NCBI GenBank assembly: GCA_006538405.1
Contig: BJKQ01000010.1
Span: 248,001 to 312,000, forward strand
Length of the DNA: 64,000 bases
Source: Hansfordia pulvinata
Lineage: Eukaryota > Ascomycota > Sordariomycetes > Xylariales
Direction of reading: 5' to 3'
In this document: positions 1 through 13,047 of the stretch, one piece after another
How positions within the stretch are numbered: the first letter of the stretch is position 1
How the letters are laid out: every line of letters begins with the position of its first letter
Notes under the pieces: generated by a model
The model's input: the letters and a program-made list of their open reading frames with translations, nothing else
Database searches by the model: none
Told to the model about the DNA's origin: nothing
Made by a program: the position numbers and the translations under genes

Positions 1-3000
1 CATATGATTTATTAAGAATATATTACTTATAAACATATTAATCATATCCAGGAGAATATAAATAATAAGGATATATTAAACATATTAATAATATAAGCGG
101 TGGACTTATATTTAAGTATTAATAAGGGAATAAAGGATATATAAGGATAAAGGGTTTCTTATATATTTAATTATTTATTACTTTAATAATTAATTTAAGT
201 ATTTAAGTTCTTTTTAAATATAAGTTTTACCTTTAACGATACGTTAATATTATAATGATATATAAGGATATTATCACGTATCGACCTTATATATTCGCTT
301 TTATATAAATAGATTATTATTAACTTTTTAAGAGCCTTTACGGTATAAACTTAACACGAACCACCACCGTATTTTACTCCGGTAAAATCCGGATCGTCAC
401 ATTTAATAATAAGAGTTTTAATATATAACTTTACTCTTAAAGTCGTTATTAACACCGCGTTAAGGTCGCTTTTTTATACGGCCCCCTTTTATAACGCTTT
501 TAATAATAATATTAATAAAATAATATTATAAAAATAACGTAATTCATTAATAAATTATTACGTAATAATAAGAAGCGGTTTATATTACTTACACGCTTTT
601 TAAAAATAACGTTTTAACGGTTAAAAAAGTGATTATAAAAAAACATTAACTTTAAAAGCACGTAACGGCTTTTAATAATAATTTAATTAATAATCTTTTT
701 ATATATTATTAAGTATATTAATATTATAAAGATCATTAATAACCGCTTTAATATAATAACGGTTAACGTTAATAACGTTATTTAAAAAGTGTTAAGCTTA
801 ATAAGCGCTCTTTATTTTACTTTTATAAAGACGTTAAAAGACGATTAATTAAATTATAAATTAAAAATAAAAAAGATAATAAAGGAGTTTAATAATTATA
901 TTAAAGCTATTAATAATATATATCTTTATACTTATATACCTCTTAAATAATAATCACGATAACGGTCTTATAAAGGATTCCTTTTATAAAACGTTTTTAT
1001 TATAATTTAACTTAATAAAAGCTTTATATATATATTAATAAGTAAGGAAAGGTTTATATATAATTTTTAAGTACTTAAATACGCTAATAAGGCAAGGTTT
1101 AAAGTGTTAAATAATCGCTTTTACCTTATAAATAACGGGTTTAACTTTTATAAAAGTATCCTTATACTTTACACGAAGCTACGATATTACCTTTAAAAGT
1201 AATAAAAAGGGTTTAAATAAGTATTAAATATTAAAAAGCTATATAATTTATAATAATCGCGGATTTAAGTAATAATTAAAAAGTCTTTTAATATTATAAA
1301 AAGGAGGTTTCGGATCAAAAAGGACACCGGTTTAAAGTACTTATTATAAATATAAATTAATATTATATATACCGTTTACGCCCTTTATAACTTTATCTTT
1401 ATAAAAGGAGTATTATTAAAGGAGTTTTATATAATAATAAATAAGTTAATTAAGGAAACGCTTAAAGTGAAAAAGTAAAGGATTAAAGAGTAATATTAAG
1501 GCTTATTAATAAAGGACTTATACTAAAAAATAAGTAAGGCCATTTAAGTTAATTATTAATTAATTTATAATAATATAAGGTCGTTAATATTATTAAAAAA
1601 GGTAATATAATAAAGTTAAAGAGGTAAAAAGGGGTAAAAATAAATAAAAAAGGGTGAACTTAACGTTTAACCGTTAACACTTAAGATTATAAAGAATATA
1701 ATTAACTTAATATCCTTTTAACCGTTAAACGATTAACGATTACCGTTTTAAAAAGCCGGCCGGCGTTTAATAGGCCAGTATATACGTTTTTTAAGTTAAT
1801 AATAAAGTATACGGATTTAAGTAAGTTAAGTACTTTTATTATTATTAATAAAAAATACGAAAAACGATATATTTTTTATAATTATTATTATATTTATTAT
1901 TAAGTAAAATATTTATTTTATCACTCTTTTAACTTATTAATTATTCAATTCGGTAAGTGCATTTTACTTTATTAATTAAAATAAGAAATTTATGAACGAT
2001 TTATAATAAATTTTATTATTAAAAGGCCGCTTATTATTATATATATACTTATTATATATATATTATTATACGTCTACTTATTATTATTACCTTTTTAATA
2101 TATATTATTATTCGCTTAATAATAACTTTAACACCTTTAATTTAACCTCTTTTAATAACTGTTTTAATATCGTAACGGTATTAAGACCTTTCTTTAATAT
2201 TATATTAACCTTTATAAGCTTTAAATAAGTGAGTTTATCCTTAAAATAATCTTAAATATACTTAATAACCTTAATATACGTTTCTTCACCTTACTTTATA
2301 ATTAAACCCTTAAAGACGTTATTATCACCCTTTCGCTTTTTTTTAATTAATAAAATAAACGATAAAGCGTTATTTTCGGCTTTAACAGATCACCTTAATA
2401 TCGTTAACGCTGGCGACTCGTTAAGCTTATATATAAAAAGGTTAATAATTAAATCGTTATAAAAAACAGCTTTATAAAACGCTTTATTATAAATAAACTT
2501 ATTCCTTATATTATAAATATCTTATAAGTATTACTCTTTTTTTAAAAACGACTTTTATTACTTATTATTAATAAAAGGCGCGCTTTTCTTATCCTCGCCG
2601 TCATTAAACTGCCTTTTAAGTATAAGGTAATAATAAAAGTGTTAATAATAAAGTTAAACCGTTTAATAATTATAAAGACCTTATAATAATTAAGGCTTTA
2701 TAAGATTATAAAGTTTTATATTTACTTTAATAAAGGTAAACACTTTATTATATGCCTTTATTATTAAAACACGAAATAAGCTAATCTTATTATAATAATA
2801 AACTTATATTATAAAGTAATATATATCTTTATTACTTTATTATACGCGGTTAGTTTAAAGGGTTAATTAAAAGGTAAAGGAAGGATTAATAATAATATTA
2901 TCTTAAAAAGCGTTCTTTTTATAAACGGTATTAATAAAAAGGTATATTATAAATAACGTTATCTTTAATATTAATATTAAATTAAAACAAGTCCTTAAAG

Positions 3001-3114
3001 GCTTTAATAACGCTTATAAACTTATTTTATATTATTTTTATAAATATATAAATATATATATACACGCTTAAAGGTAAATTACTCGAAAAACGATAAGTTT
3101 AATAACGTGTACGA

Positions 3115-3152
<38 letters not shown>

Positions 3153-3290
3153 GCTTAAAGGTAAACTCTTTAAAAAATAACGAGTTTAATAAAAACGGCG
3201 GATCGTAAAGGGTAAAAAGCGGTTAATTAAAACGGTTAATATATTAAGTGTAAGTAAGTAAAGTACATTTAATTACACGTATTAATTCGG
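1..3290. repeat. AT-rich RIP-like relic block
   Basis: The sequence is strongly A+T-rich, dominated by TA, TAA and TTA strings, with few CA or TG dinucleotides. The remaining C residues are mostly in CG, CC or CT contexts. No ORF of useful length exists on either strand. In filamentous ascomycetes this composition is the known product of RIP, which converts CpA to TpA in duplicated DNA, so the block is probably a decayed transposon or other repeat. No coding domain, terminal repeat or target-site duplication can be recognised. Composition switches abruptly to normal near 3290. The block touches the left edge, so its full length is unknown. Confidence 0.8.
3051..3196. repeat. Degenerate direct duplication with a (TA)n tract
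   Basis: Two diverged copies of a segment beginning with alternating TA followed by CGCTTAAAGGTAAA lie at about 3051-3106 and 3141-3196, roughly 90 bp apart. A pure (AT)n run fills about 3116-3150. A copy of the window-wide octamer TACGAGTA sits at 3110-3117, at the start of the AT run. It is inside the RIP-like block and may be a remnant of a terminal or subterminal repeat. Confidence 0.55.
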
Positions 3291-6200
3291 TGGGGGCACG
3301 ATGTATCCTGCTTTTCTACGTTTATCGTTTACCGGAACTCATTAACTAGCCTTAATCGGGGGGGCCTCCCCCCCTTCCTTTAACGTCGGTACAAGCTACA
3401 AATGTGCTCGAGGGTAGAATAGGTAGCTGACCGATACTCCGGTATGCATCTCGACTCCACGACGGAGAAAGTCTCCAAATCCTGACATCGCAGCGCAAGG
3501 TACGCTGACTTGATGTACTCCGTACCACCGCTGGAAGTCTTCGAGGTCTAGCCCTCTGGCCTGCGATCCATCCTCAACCTCACATTACGCCCCCCCCCCC
3601 CAACATCCATTGCTACCTGCACCGCGCTGCCTTCCCTGCAACCATCAAGGGTTCCATGAGGTACTCTCATCGCCTGCACCGACGCTCGTAATAGCGAGAA
3701 GTGGTGGAGCGGTGGAGCGGGTCTTACCTACTACCCATGCTGTACGCGTACGAGATTCCCACAGTTGGGTATCCGAATCACCACATCCGTCTCGCGATGC
3801 CCTCTCTTCCACCCTCTCCTCAAGGCCCTGAGGACCCAGGGTCAATCCTCAACCAGAGCTCACAGTCACGTGTCACCCTGCAAGAAGCCAACACAATCAA
3901 CGCCGGCATCACAAGGCGCGCATGTTCTTGTGCCTGCGTAAAGAAAACCCACCAGGAACACTCCGAGGCCCGGTGAGTGACTCAACCCTGAGGGTGAACG
4001 TCCATGTAAACTCGGTAAACTTATGATGTCTCGTCGGGTACCTGTCGCTTCAGCCACTCTTCCCAATGCCACCAGCACCCGTCGGCTCCGCAGCCTTGCT
4101 TGTGCGCTCGCGGTCGCGCCGAGTCAGCCCAGCCCAGCCCAGCCCAGCCCAGCGAAGCCAACACCAACTGGCGTGCGGATCGCGATCTCGACCCCCCGGA
4201 TACCACTCATCCCGGCGCACGTCGCCAGCAACCCCACCATGACCACACTCTCCCGTCGACGAGTCCCGCCCTTGTTACAATTTTACGCCTGCACACCTGT
4301 CAAGTGCGTTCACACTCGCGGACTTCGCCCGGCCAACAGCGCCTGATGATCGATCACACATGCCGTCCGTCGCCACTCCCCTCCCGCTTTGCAGTCCCTG
4401 TCGACCAACACCACAGGGACCGATTGCTCGGAATCTTGCCGTCGTTTCTTGGCCGATCCCCTTGCGCTCATCCACTTCCACCCCCGCAGCACGGCCCGCA
4501 CGGGCTTGTCTTTGCGAGCTAAGGACTTCGGCGTTGTTAGGTCGCGTTTCTTCACATCGCCGACCTCTCAGTCGTTAACATCCCGTCACGACCATCGCCC
4601 ATATGTATGGAGCAACCATACCGCGGAGCCCGCCGTGCCTTTGCAGAATCCGCTTAATGGACGTCGCAGAATCGATTACAGGCAGTACAGTTCGCCGGGA
4701 GATCCTCGCAGGTGCACCAAACCAACCCAGAAAATGTGGCTCTCGCCTCGATAGGTTATTTGTATCTGAATCAACGAGGCCTTGTTTGAGCGCACAGCGG
4801 CTCCGGAAACGACTCGCTGAGGCAACGCATGTGGATACCGTGTTGTGCCGCCATCAGCCAGCTGCGTGCGAGTCGCCGAGTACGTACACCTGTACTCGTA
4901 GATTGCCAGGCACATGAGGCAACAGGGAAGTGGGAGCATACGAGTAACCCTCCAAGACTGCGGTGCCGGGCTCGCTGCCGCATCTTCCGCACTTACCACC
5001 ATGTCGGGAACGGAAAAGGGGGATGGGGCTGCGCGCGCGCCGGGTAGATCGGTTGTGGGTTGCCAGGATTCCACAGAATACCATTTGCGGCTTCAAGATT
5101 CCGGTCCTCGAGACGCAAATGGGATCCTATGATCGCCTCGCGTCTGAAAAGCGCCACGACGACAGGGCTAATGAGCGGGCCAGGCGTGCGAATGGTGGCA
5201 CATGGTCCCACAGAAGCCCCACGACCCAAGCAACTCAACAGATGCCTAGTGTGAAGATGCAAAACTACTTAAGGAGGCGAGTCCTCCTGCCCTCGATTCC
5301 CAGAGCTCCCGGCTGTTCTCGAGATCGAGGCTGCCTACTCGCCTGCGTTCGTTGCCACCTCTCAGCCTTGCAGCCCCAGCCAGTCCTCTCATTGGCCGTC
5401 GTCCACCCAGGGATCGGCATATTCCCTTTGGCCCCGGAGCTTTTCGTCCTGGGTCCCCGTCTTTCAGGGTCTTGGACCCTGGAAATCCGCTCCTTTCCCA
5501 TTCTCCCATGGTCGATTTGCAGCTCGGGAGCTGAGGGGTCCGAGAGATAGGGCCCCATCCCAATCCCGGGACCTGCCTCGAAACCGCATACGAATAACCG
5601 ATCCATACACGGACGCCATGGTGCCAATGCAGGGACCAGATCCACTCGACCTCCGTGTCCCCTACGTGCCTACCCTACAGAGGGACTTGCAGCAGAAGGC
5701 TGTGTGCCGAAAGAGCTGGCCCTCTACCCTCTACGCATCCCTTGCTCGCGATGGCATGTGAGGCAGCCACGCATCGTGGCGAGTCCTGCAGACCCGGACC
5801 TCTTGCGCCACTTCTTGACAGCTGATCCTCAAGCAACCGAGGCCAGTGGCTATCTCGCCCATGGTTTCACCCTGTGGCTTCCCCTGCGGGGCAAGCAGCT
5901 CGATATCTCTAGGCTCCCAATCTCACAACCGACCTTCTCTCGCTCGAGCCGAGTCGGACGATGCTCCAGATATGAATGACAGCCTCGAAACCCGTGAGCG
6001 TTTTGGCCTGCCTGGATTCTATCATGATCTGAGACATATTGTTAATTTTGAACTGGTTGTAAACCTGTCTCTTTGAACCTGTCTCTTAGCACCCAGATTA
6101 CCTCATGGGGCCTGTGTGCTGCCCCACTATCGGAAGGGCCACTGCTGAGGCTACGAGTGAGACGGCAATATCTTCCTGTTTGACATGTTTGGGCGCACAA

Positions 6201-8061
6201 TTCTGTCCTGGAGTCAATTATCACCAAGCCGGCGTATCTCGAATGTCGGTTATCGAGCGCCAACCTCACAAGGCTTAATCACAGTACACGACGAACCCAT
6301 ATTCCCAGTATATGGGTCTGGCACAAACGTTCACGAGGAGTAGTTCAGGTAAAAGATGAGCAGTCCCCCTCGTGCTATCAGCCCAGTCTCACGTGGCGAG
6401 CCATGCATTTCCTCAGGGATGTCGACGGGACCGCACAAGCACTGCGGGCATTCAAGGGTAAGTTCTCTCTTCATTCTGCTAACAGGCGTCCAACCTCGCA
6501 TACAAAAACACCAATATCCTCCAGTGGACGTTCGAAACGGCCGTCCTTTTATTGGCATCGCACATATTCGCCACCTAACCCTGAGCAAAACGACGAGTAC
6601 GTTCTATGGTGTCTTCGCCTCTTCACGTCCGAGTGCATAAAACCTTTAAAACAGCGGGCAGGCCACCATGTGTCTAGAGACCGTGCTCAGCCAAGACAGG
6701 CCAGTGCAGGAACGATTCTTCCTTCCCTCGCGTGTCCAGTCCCGCAACTATTGTCGACTAAAGAAGCTTCAGGCGAGACGCGGACAGGCTTACCAGCTAC
6801 GCACTCTTGTCCGCTGTTATGCGATGGGACACCAACGCATAGAGCGGATCCCGACGGAGACGTGCAAGACGCATCGAATTGCAAATCTACCATTGCTTGC
6901 GGGCACTGCCATATTACAGCATTGTGTCTCCTTGCTCTTGAAACACTGATTTCGGGTCACTGTAACTAGGCTCTACCGTAGACAGTTGCGCCAGTTACTG
7001 TCAGATAAGGGGTCATGAACGAGCCGGACCAGCACGGCTGTGCCATGCCAAGTCCTGGGCAGACTCGGCCATATATATCTCCTTTCGCAATGAGACAATT
7101 ATCACCACTACCTCGTCATGTCACCTTGGCACATTGCCTGGCCCTCTAATTGTCCGAGAACCTCCCCGAGTGACTTGGCTGGGGAGCAAAGACGGCTTCC
7201 TATTGGAACCATTGGCCAACCATATACGGCTACGGATAGGTAGGTAGTCTAGCTCGCTCGGTCGTGATCTCAACACACGAGGCTGGACTACTCGAAAAGT
7301 CGTTTGCACGCAATCATGTCTGCTGTCAAAAAATGCACCAATCGTTGTTAGTTGATCTGGTGTTGTCACAGTGGCTTCAAGTCTTGCGGATACAGCCTGC
7401 GAAGGCAGCCGAAGCAGCATGGGCGATGCTGTTCAACACAGACGCGCCTTGGGAGCCCAACACATGCTTGAGCCATCGTGTTCTAGAGCGCCACCCACCT
7501 CTCTACACCCAGATCGGGCAACACAATCTTTAGAGCCTGATGTCTCTTCTTGGCCGGTGTTTGTTTCCTCAGGAGATACAAGGTAAAGACAACATAACGA
7601 TCGCATGCGAACGGGTCGCACGAACATGCGAGCTTTGTCGAAGCAGGGTCTTGAGACTGTAGGGAAAGGGAGACTTGGCTGATGGGCCGGGCCTGCGGAC
7701 CGCGGCGATAGAGGCCGTTAAGGGGCCCAACTATTTGCCAGATTACAGCCTTGGCCAGTGCCTAATGCCTAACGCAAGGCTGCTACGTCTGTGCCGTGCA
7801 TGCCTCCTCGCGGCGCGGTAAAAGCGTCGCGTAACTTGATTTTTCCGGAGTAAATGACGCCGCGCCATGAGAAGTACCGTACTGTTGGCGGCGGGAGGGG
7901 GAAGGGGAGGTCCCGAATTAGTAGAGCTCAGGTGAACACACAAGACGATGGCAAGAGTATCAATAGGCGGGGTCATGGAAACTGGGTATCATTCAAACAT
8001 TTGCCGCATCTTCATCGTTTAAAGAGCCGGAGACAGGCCCGGCTACCTGCGTACGGCACAA
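3291..8061. other. Gene-poor stretch, no supported CDS
   Basis: Base composition is ordinary but no ORF here has a recognisable domain, a consistent exon chain or a convincing start. Visible elements are a C12 tract at 3590-3601, a short (AGCCC)n run at about 4126-4153, and two copies of the octamer TACTCGTA/TACGAGTA at 4893 and 4939. It may be degraded repeat flanking the AT-rich block or long intergenic DNA. I see no tRNA. Confidence 0.5.
3590..3601. repeat. Poly-C tract (C12)
   Basis: Twelve consecutive C residues in intergenic sequence, one of six long C/G homopolymers in the window. Confidence 0.9.
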
Positions 8062-9021
8062 TCACATGTGCAGCAAGCCTCCGAGGTCCTTGTCCATGGT
8101 GCGCAGGCGCGCCTGCAGCTCGCGTTTCTTGCGGTCGAGCTCGCGGACCTGCTCCTCCTCGGCCCTGAGGTCCTCCTCGGTCTGCATATCTTGGTCTTCG
8201 TCCCCTCCGCCTTCTTGCTCCTCCTCCTCTTCCTCTTGACCCTCAAACTCTCCGTCCTCGTCCTCATCATGCTCACCCCACCGGCTCCGATTCTTCATGC
8301 TGGCCAGCGCCTCCCCTTGCTCGGCCACCTTGGCCTCGTAGTACGCCAGGGTGCTGCGAGCCGAGGCGTGACGGCGGCGCTGGGCAGGGATGCGCTCGAG
8401 CGCGCCCGGAGGCGCGTACACGCCGCACAGCTTCTCGGCGCTGCGCAGGAGCAGCTCGACGTCGGCCGTGTCGCCGCCGCCACCGTTGCTGCGCCGGATC
8501 TTCTCGTGCAGGTCACCACCTAGGACGGCCGCGACGGCCGTGTGGCGCCGGGGACCACCACCGACACCACCACCACTGCCGCCCTTCATGTGATTGCTTC
8601 CGCTGCCGGGACCCGAGGTGGTCACCTCGCCGGAGGCGACATTGAATACAGTCTGGCGGCGCGCGGAGGGATTCCTTTTGGCTTGCTGGTCGCTGTCGGT
8701 GGGCTGGGGCTGTGCGGTGGCGGGCGGTGGCGGGGCGGGACGGAGAAGAGGGCACGCTCGTGGGCCTCGGTGTCGCGGATCAGCGAGGTGATGTCGTGGC
8801 TGGATAGGAGGGCATTCGTGAAGATCTTGGGCTGGGGGAAGCTGCAGAATGCGTCACGGGTGGAGAAGTCAGCCTTTACATCATGTTCTCTTCTCTTCGA
8901 ACGCGCACCCAACCATGTTCTCAGTGGGTGGCTATGGGCAGGGTGGCAGCGCGTACGGGAGGCTATCGATGCCCTGGCAGGAGATGGCTATCTGCTCGAA
9001 ATGAGCCGAGAGGAGCGACAT
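8062..9021 (-). CDS. spc34: DASH complex subunit Spc34
   Basis: Spc34 belongs to the fungal DASH/Dam1 ring, which couples kinetochores to spindle microtubules. Exon 1 is 9021-8957, beginning MSLLSAHFEQIAISCQGIDS. The intron is 8956-8842 (donor GTACGC, acceptor TGCAG). Exon 2 opens with FPQPKIFTNALLSSHDITSL, the characteristic N-terminal block of fungal Spc34 proteins. Later come the VELLLRSAEKLCGVY segment, an acidic run and a C-terminal heptad-like region (RELDRKKRELQARL), about 281 aa in total. The reading frame breaks once: the N-terminal frame runs to about 8732, and the rest (from RRQTVFNVASGE on) is one base out. One extra C in the C4 run complementary to 8732-8735 joins them through a Pro/Ala/Gln linker. 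A 32-nt GT-AG interpretation also joins the frames but is shorter than normal fungal introns. Identification is firm; the exact linker is not. Confidence 0.85.
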
Positions 9022-9146
9022 GGTGGTGAGTCGGCGAGCCGGCAAACGAGCAGGTGGCGGGCGGGTGATGTTGCTGAGTGGATTGAAGGTGGGCGCGACG
9101 CGGGGTGATTCGGTGTCAAGGTTGTGCGCGAGCGGGCGTCGGGTGA

Positions 9147-9233
9147 TGCTGGTGCTGGTGCTTGTGCTGGTGCTTGTGCTGGTGCTTGTGCTGGTGCTTG
9201 TGCTGGTGCTTGTGCTGGTGCTTGTGCTGGTGC
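9147..9233. repeat. 12-bp minisatellite (GGTGCTTGTGCT)n
   Basis: About seven tandem copies of the 12-bp unit GGTGCTTGTGCT, just upstream of spc34, which is read in the opposite direction. One strand lacks A almost completely across the array. No coding role is supported, although the array is open in several frames. Confidence 0.9.
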
Positions 9234-9492
9234 GAGTGGCTCATCCACCGAGGCGAACGAATTATGATGACCAGACAGTGCGGGCGGTAATGATATGGGC
9301 AGGTGAAGCCTGGAAGCGTGCCCGCATCAGGACGTGCGTGCCGGGTTCCAGTCTGGTCCGGTTGATGTTTGCGCGATGCGTGGCTGCCCTCTGTTTACTC
9401 GTACGAGTGCGCGGTCGCGTGGAAGCGCAGTTGGTGCCTGCCCCACCATGTCAACGGACGTCAGCAGCTCGGTTCAGCGCGGGCCGGCGGCG

Positions 9493-9515
9493 CCCCCCCC
9501 CCCCCCCCCCCCCCC
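9493..9515. repeat. Poly-C tract (C23)
   Basis: Twenty-three consecutive C residues in intergenic DNA, upstream of spc34. Confidence 0.9.
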
Positions 9516-10674
9516 TACTAAAGATTCGATCCACCCCGATCCGGAGGCTCGGCAGGTAGATGTAGCGTACGAGTACTAGAGGTAGGTACCTAGGCATCGG
9601 TGCCTCCACCCACCTACATACATGTAGGTAGGCACCTTACAAGTACCTACCCCACCTAAGCAGTCGTACTCGTACACAGCCACGAGTGCTCGTGCGAGTA
9701 CGCCACGGGCACGTGGCAAGGGCCGGCAGCCTCAGGCTCCTCTTCCAAGCTGGTTGAACTGCCCAGGTGCAGGTGCTCTTGACGATGCTGCTGTGTGGCT
9801 GATGTCGATGGCTTCCATCCGACAGATCCATTTTTAATGGGTAACCACGTCGTTATGTTAGACCTGCGACACGAAAAGAGATGACAAGCCGGCAGATGTA
9901 TCTCACGTATTGGACGGCTTCATCTATCATACCGTGGCTGATCATGACGGCAAGCTTTTCGTCCTTGTGCCATGACCAAGGCCGAGAGGGGCTCAGGCAC
10001 CGTATGGTATGGTCATTCCAGTGCTGCATACTTGATGCCTTCAATTCTCCTGCAGGCACTTGAATTCTGCCCATCGACAGTCTCTCCCTGGAGTACATAT
10101 GTGGCCCATTGTTAGCACCTACCTGGAATCCGGCGGCTTCATGGCTGTCGACATTACATAACCCAGGGCTTGAGGTTGTCTGACCTGGCCACTGACCGCG
10201 GGGACCGAGGCTCTGGAATTCCTTGGCCCCGACAGCCAGCTGCACGTCATAATCGCGCGTTTCCGATCATCGTGCTTGCTTTCGAGAGTTGATCTGTCTG
10301 TCTGTCTGTTTGTCTATCTTTTAGCCAGCCATCGTGCCTCTCTGCGTGCATAATGCCCGACCGGCCGTTTTGTCAATCCGGCGCCGTCACGGAACTCTCC
10401 CCCAACGAACTGCGAAAACATCTGGGGCCGCGCGCCGAACCACCATCGACGTTTGGGCGTACTCGTACTGCACTCCAGCCATTATCTGCCCGGCTCTGCA
10501 GTGCCCATTTACCCCTCCAAGCCCCTCCAGCTCCTTCGAAGCGTCAAATTTTTTTTCTTTCTCTGTTTGCCGCCCAGGCGCTCCGCTACCGGTCTTGACG
10601 CGGCCCATCGTGTCCATTTACCCACTGCCATGCTGTCCAAGTGGGCTTCTTGGCTGCCTTGGGGCCGTCCTTTT

Positions 10675-10676
<2 letters not shown>

Positions 10677-10708
<32 letters not shown>
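10677..10708. repeat. Poly-C tract (C32)
   Basis: Thirty-two consecutive C residues, the longest homopolymer in the window. Its true length is uncertain because such runs are poorly resolved by sequencing. Confidence 0.9.
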
Positions 10709-13033
10709 TGCCTTCTTCCTCGCGCTTCCGCGCGCTTCCTCTGGGATCGTTTCTGGGCGGCTTGGAGACGAGAGGGGGAACTGCAGGCGAGATGGCTAGC
10801 CTGCTCTCGCTGCCCTGGCATGATAATTCGAGAGGGGAGCAAGGACGGATGGAGAGCGCACGAGTATGCGTTCGGTGTGTTGAGCCCGAACACCTCTCTC
10901 TGCCCCTCTACCCCTCCACCCCTCGTGGCTCTGCAGGCCGACCGCTAGATTGATTAGCACGGCCATCCATGCAACGGATCCCTGCCCGGCGGCCGGCAGG
11001 CGGATCGGGGTGTCTGGGTCTCGTCGAGGGCAGCGCCGCCGGTGGATACGATCCACCTAGACACGGGTACCGCCGTGCCGCCGTCTACCCGCACATATTC
11101 GTAACGATGAGGCACGTTGTTGGACTAAAAGAGTATAACAAGTCGCTTACTCGTACTCAGGGGGACGCATATTATAGATGGTAGTTGACAGGCTGGAGGC
11201 AGTCTTTGCGCGGCTGGGAACCTTTTCGATTTTGCTGTCGGAACTGCGCATGTCGCACTGGGGTGGGAATGGCCAGGCCCCTTGGGCTTCGGACACGCAC
11301 CGACCGGCCTGGCGAGCATTCGATTCGATCCTCCCTCTCATGACGCAGCGGCAGGTCAGTTCATCGGTGGTGCTACGTCATGCCGTGCGGCCTGGCGGGC
11401 GGGCCTACGTTATTTCGGGCGGGAAGCGGTGGCTGGCGTGCTTGTTCATAAGCAGAGACTCGTACGAGCACCCGCACAACCGCGCTTATTCTACTCGCAC
11501 ACACCAGCGTGTGAGCGGATCGTGAAGCCTTGTAGTATGAATAGAGTATCCGTACCTCATCAGAAACCACGGCATCTCGATCCCCGCCCACTGTCCGAGG
11601 CTCTCACCAGGGGTCAACACCGACATTCTGCGCATGTGCGAGGAGGATCCATCACGGTGCTCGTACATGTCTCCCAGACGCACGTTCGAGTGCGTGCTCG
11701 TCGGTTCTGTTCTTCGCAAGCTGCTGTCGATTGGGCACAAGCGGCACGCACGCACGCACGCTCGCTCGCTCGCTAACTTAGCCCACGCTTGTGTGTGTGA
11801 GGGCGGACAGGTCGACATTAATAATAAGACCCGACCAACCGACCCCACGCCCACGTCTATTTTTGAACATCGCAACGCAGTTGGGCGTCTGTACTTGTAC
11901 GGCACGCGTGCGAGCACTCGCACTCGTATTTCTGACGCGCCTGCCTGCTGTGTGTCGTCTCTGATCCCTACGCCGGCCGGGTGCTGTTGGGCGGGCCTCA
12001 AGTACAGTCATCCATCAGTCAGTCAGTCAGTCAGTTAGTCTCAGTCTCAGTCAGTACCTACCCTACTCGTACGGGATTCAGCACGCACTCTTACGAGCAT
12101 GGATACATGTAAGTTCATGTGCATCGGGTACGAACGGCTGCTTGGCTTGCCTCGACTTGGCTTGGATGTGATGTGATGGATGCGATGGGAGGAAACGAGA
12201 TCCATCCATACTACCGGCGGCGCAACCGCCCGTGATGGTCGCCCGCCCGTGATGGCCGCCCGCCCGTGATGGTACTCGTAGCCCGTCCGTGATGAGTGGG
12301 CAGCAAGGGCCGCTCGGCGCACGCCTCAGCTCTTCATGGCTCGGGTCCGGCCAGTCAGCTCGCCCGCTGCGACGCTGACAACTCAGCTGCTGCCCGGCAC
12401 CGTGGCCCTCTCAGAGTTTTTCTCTGTTCTCTCTGCTGCGGACCGGATGGGTTCGCTGTCCCGGCCCAACGGTACGGGTACCGACAGTGCGGCGTACAGC
12501 ACGACGAGGACGCGGCGAGGCGAGCAAAGAGTCATCCTGCTCGCCGTTTGTTTCGTCTTCCCCCTCTTTCGCGGTGTCGCGCGCCTCAAGGTTCAAAGTG
12601 AACCAAGGGGCGGATAGAAGTACCGTAGATACCTTCTGGGTGGGGAGATATTACATGTACGAGAGGTAGGTCGAGTTCCAATAACCTCATGTCGCTCCAG
12701 TCTCGCTACATGTAGGTACCTACCAACCTGTAGCCAGGGCTATTGGATAGGTGTGCCTCTCTCTGTCGGTGCCCGTCCGCCGGGTTAGGACACCCGTACG
12801 ATACCTTACCTATCGCCATGGATGTCGTGATTTCCTTGATCGCCGGCTGTACCACACTCATAACTGCGCCCGAAGCCAGGGAGTCCCGGGAGCGTTGCTG
12901 CCCAAACCCTGGAAGCGCTCTGGCGTGCGGCCACACGCACGGAGTACCTATTCCATGGATGTCGTCGGCAGGCTGCAGCTACATATCTACCTGTGAGAAC
13001 GAAGGCAGAGAGTAGACTGCCATCAGATGGCTG

Positions 13034-13047
13034 TACGAGTACTCGTA
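13034..13047. promoter_or_regulatory. Perfect 14-bp palindrome TACGAGTACTCGTA
   Basis: Two overlapping copies of the window-wide octamer in opposite orientation form a perfect 14-bp palindrome. The same 14-mer occurs at 56492-56505. A dimeric DNA-binding protein site is one possible reading. No function is shown by the sequence. Confidence 0.4.
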
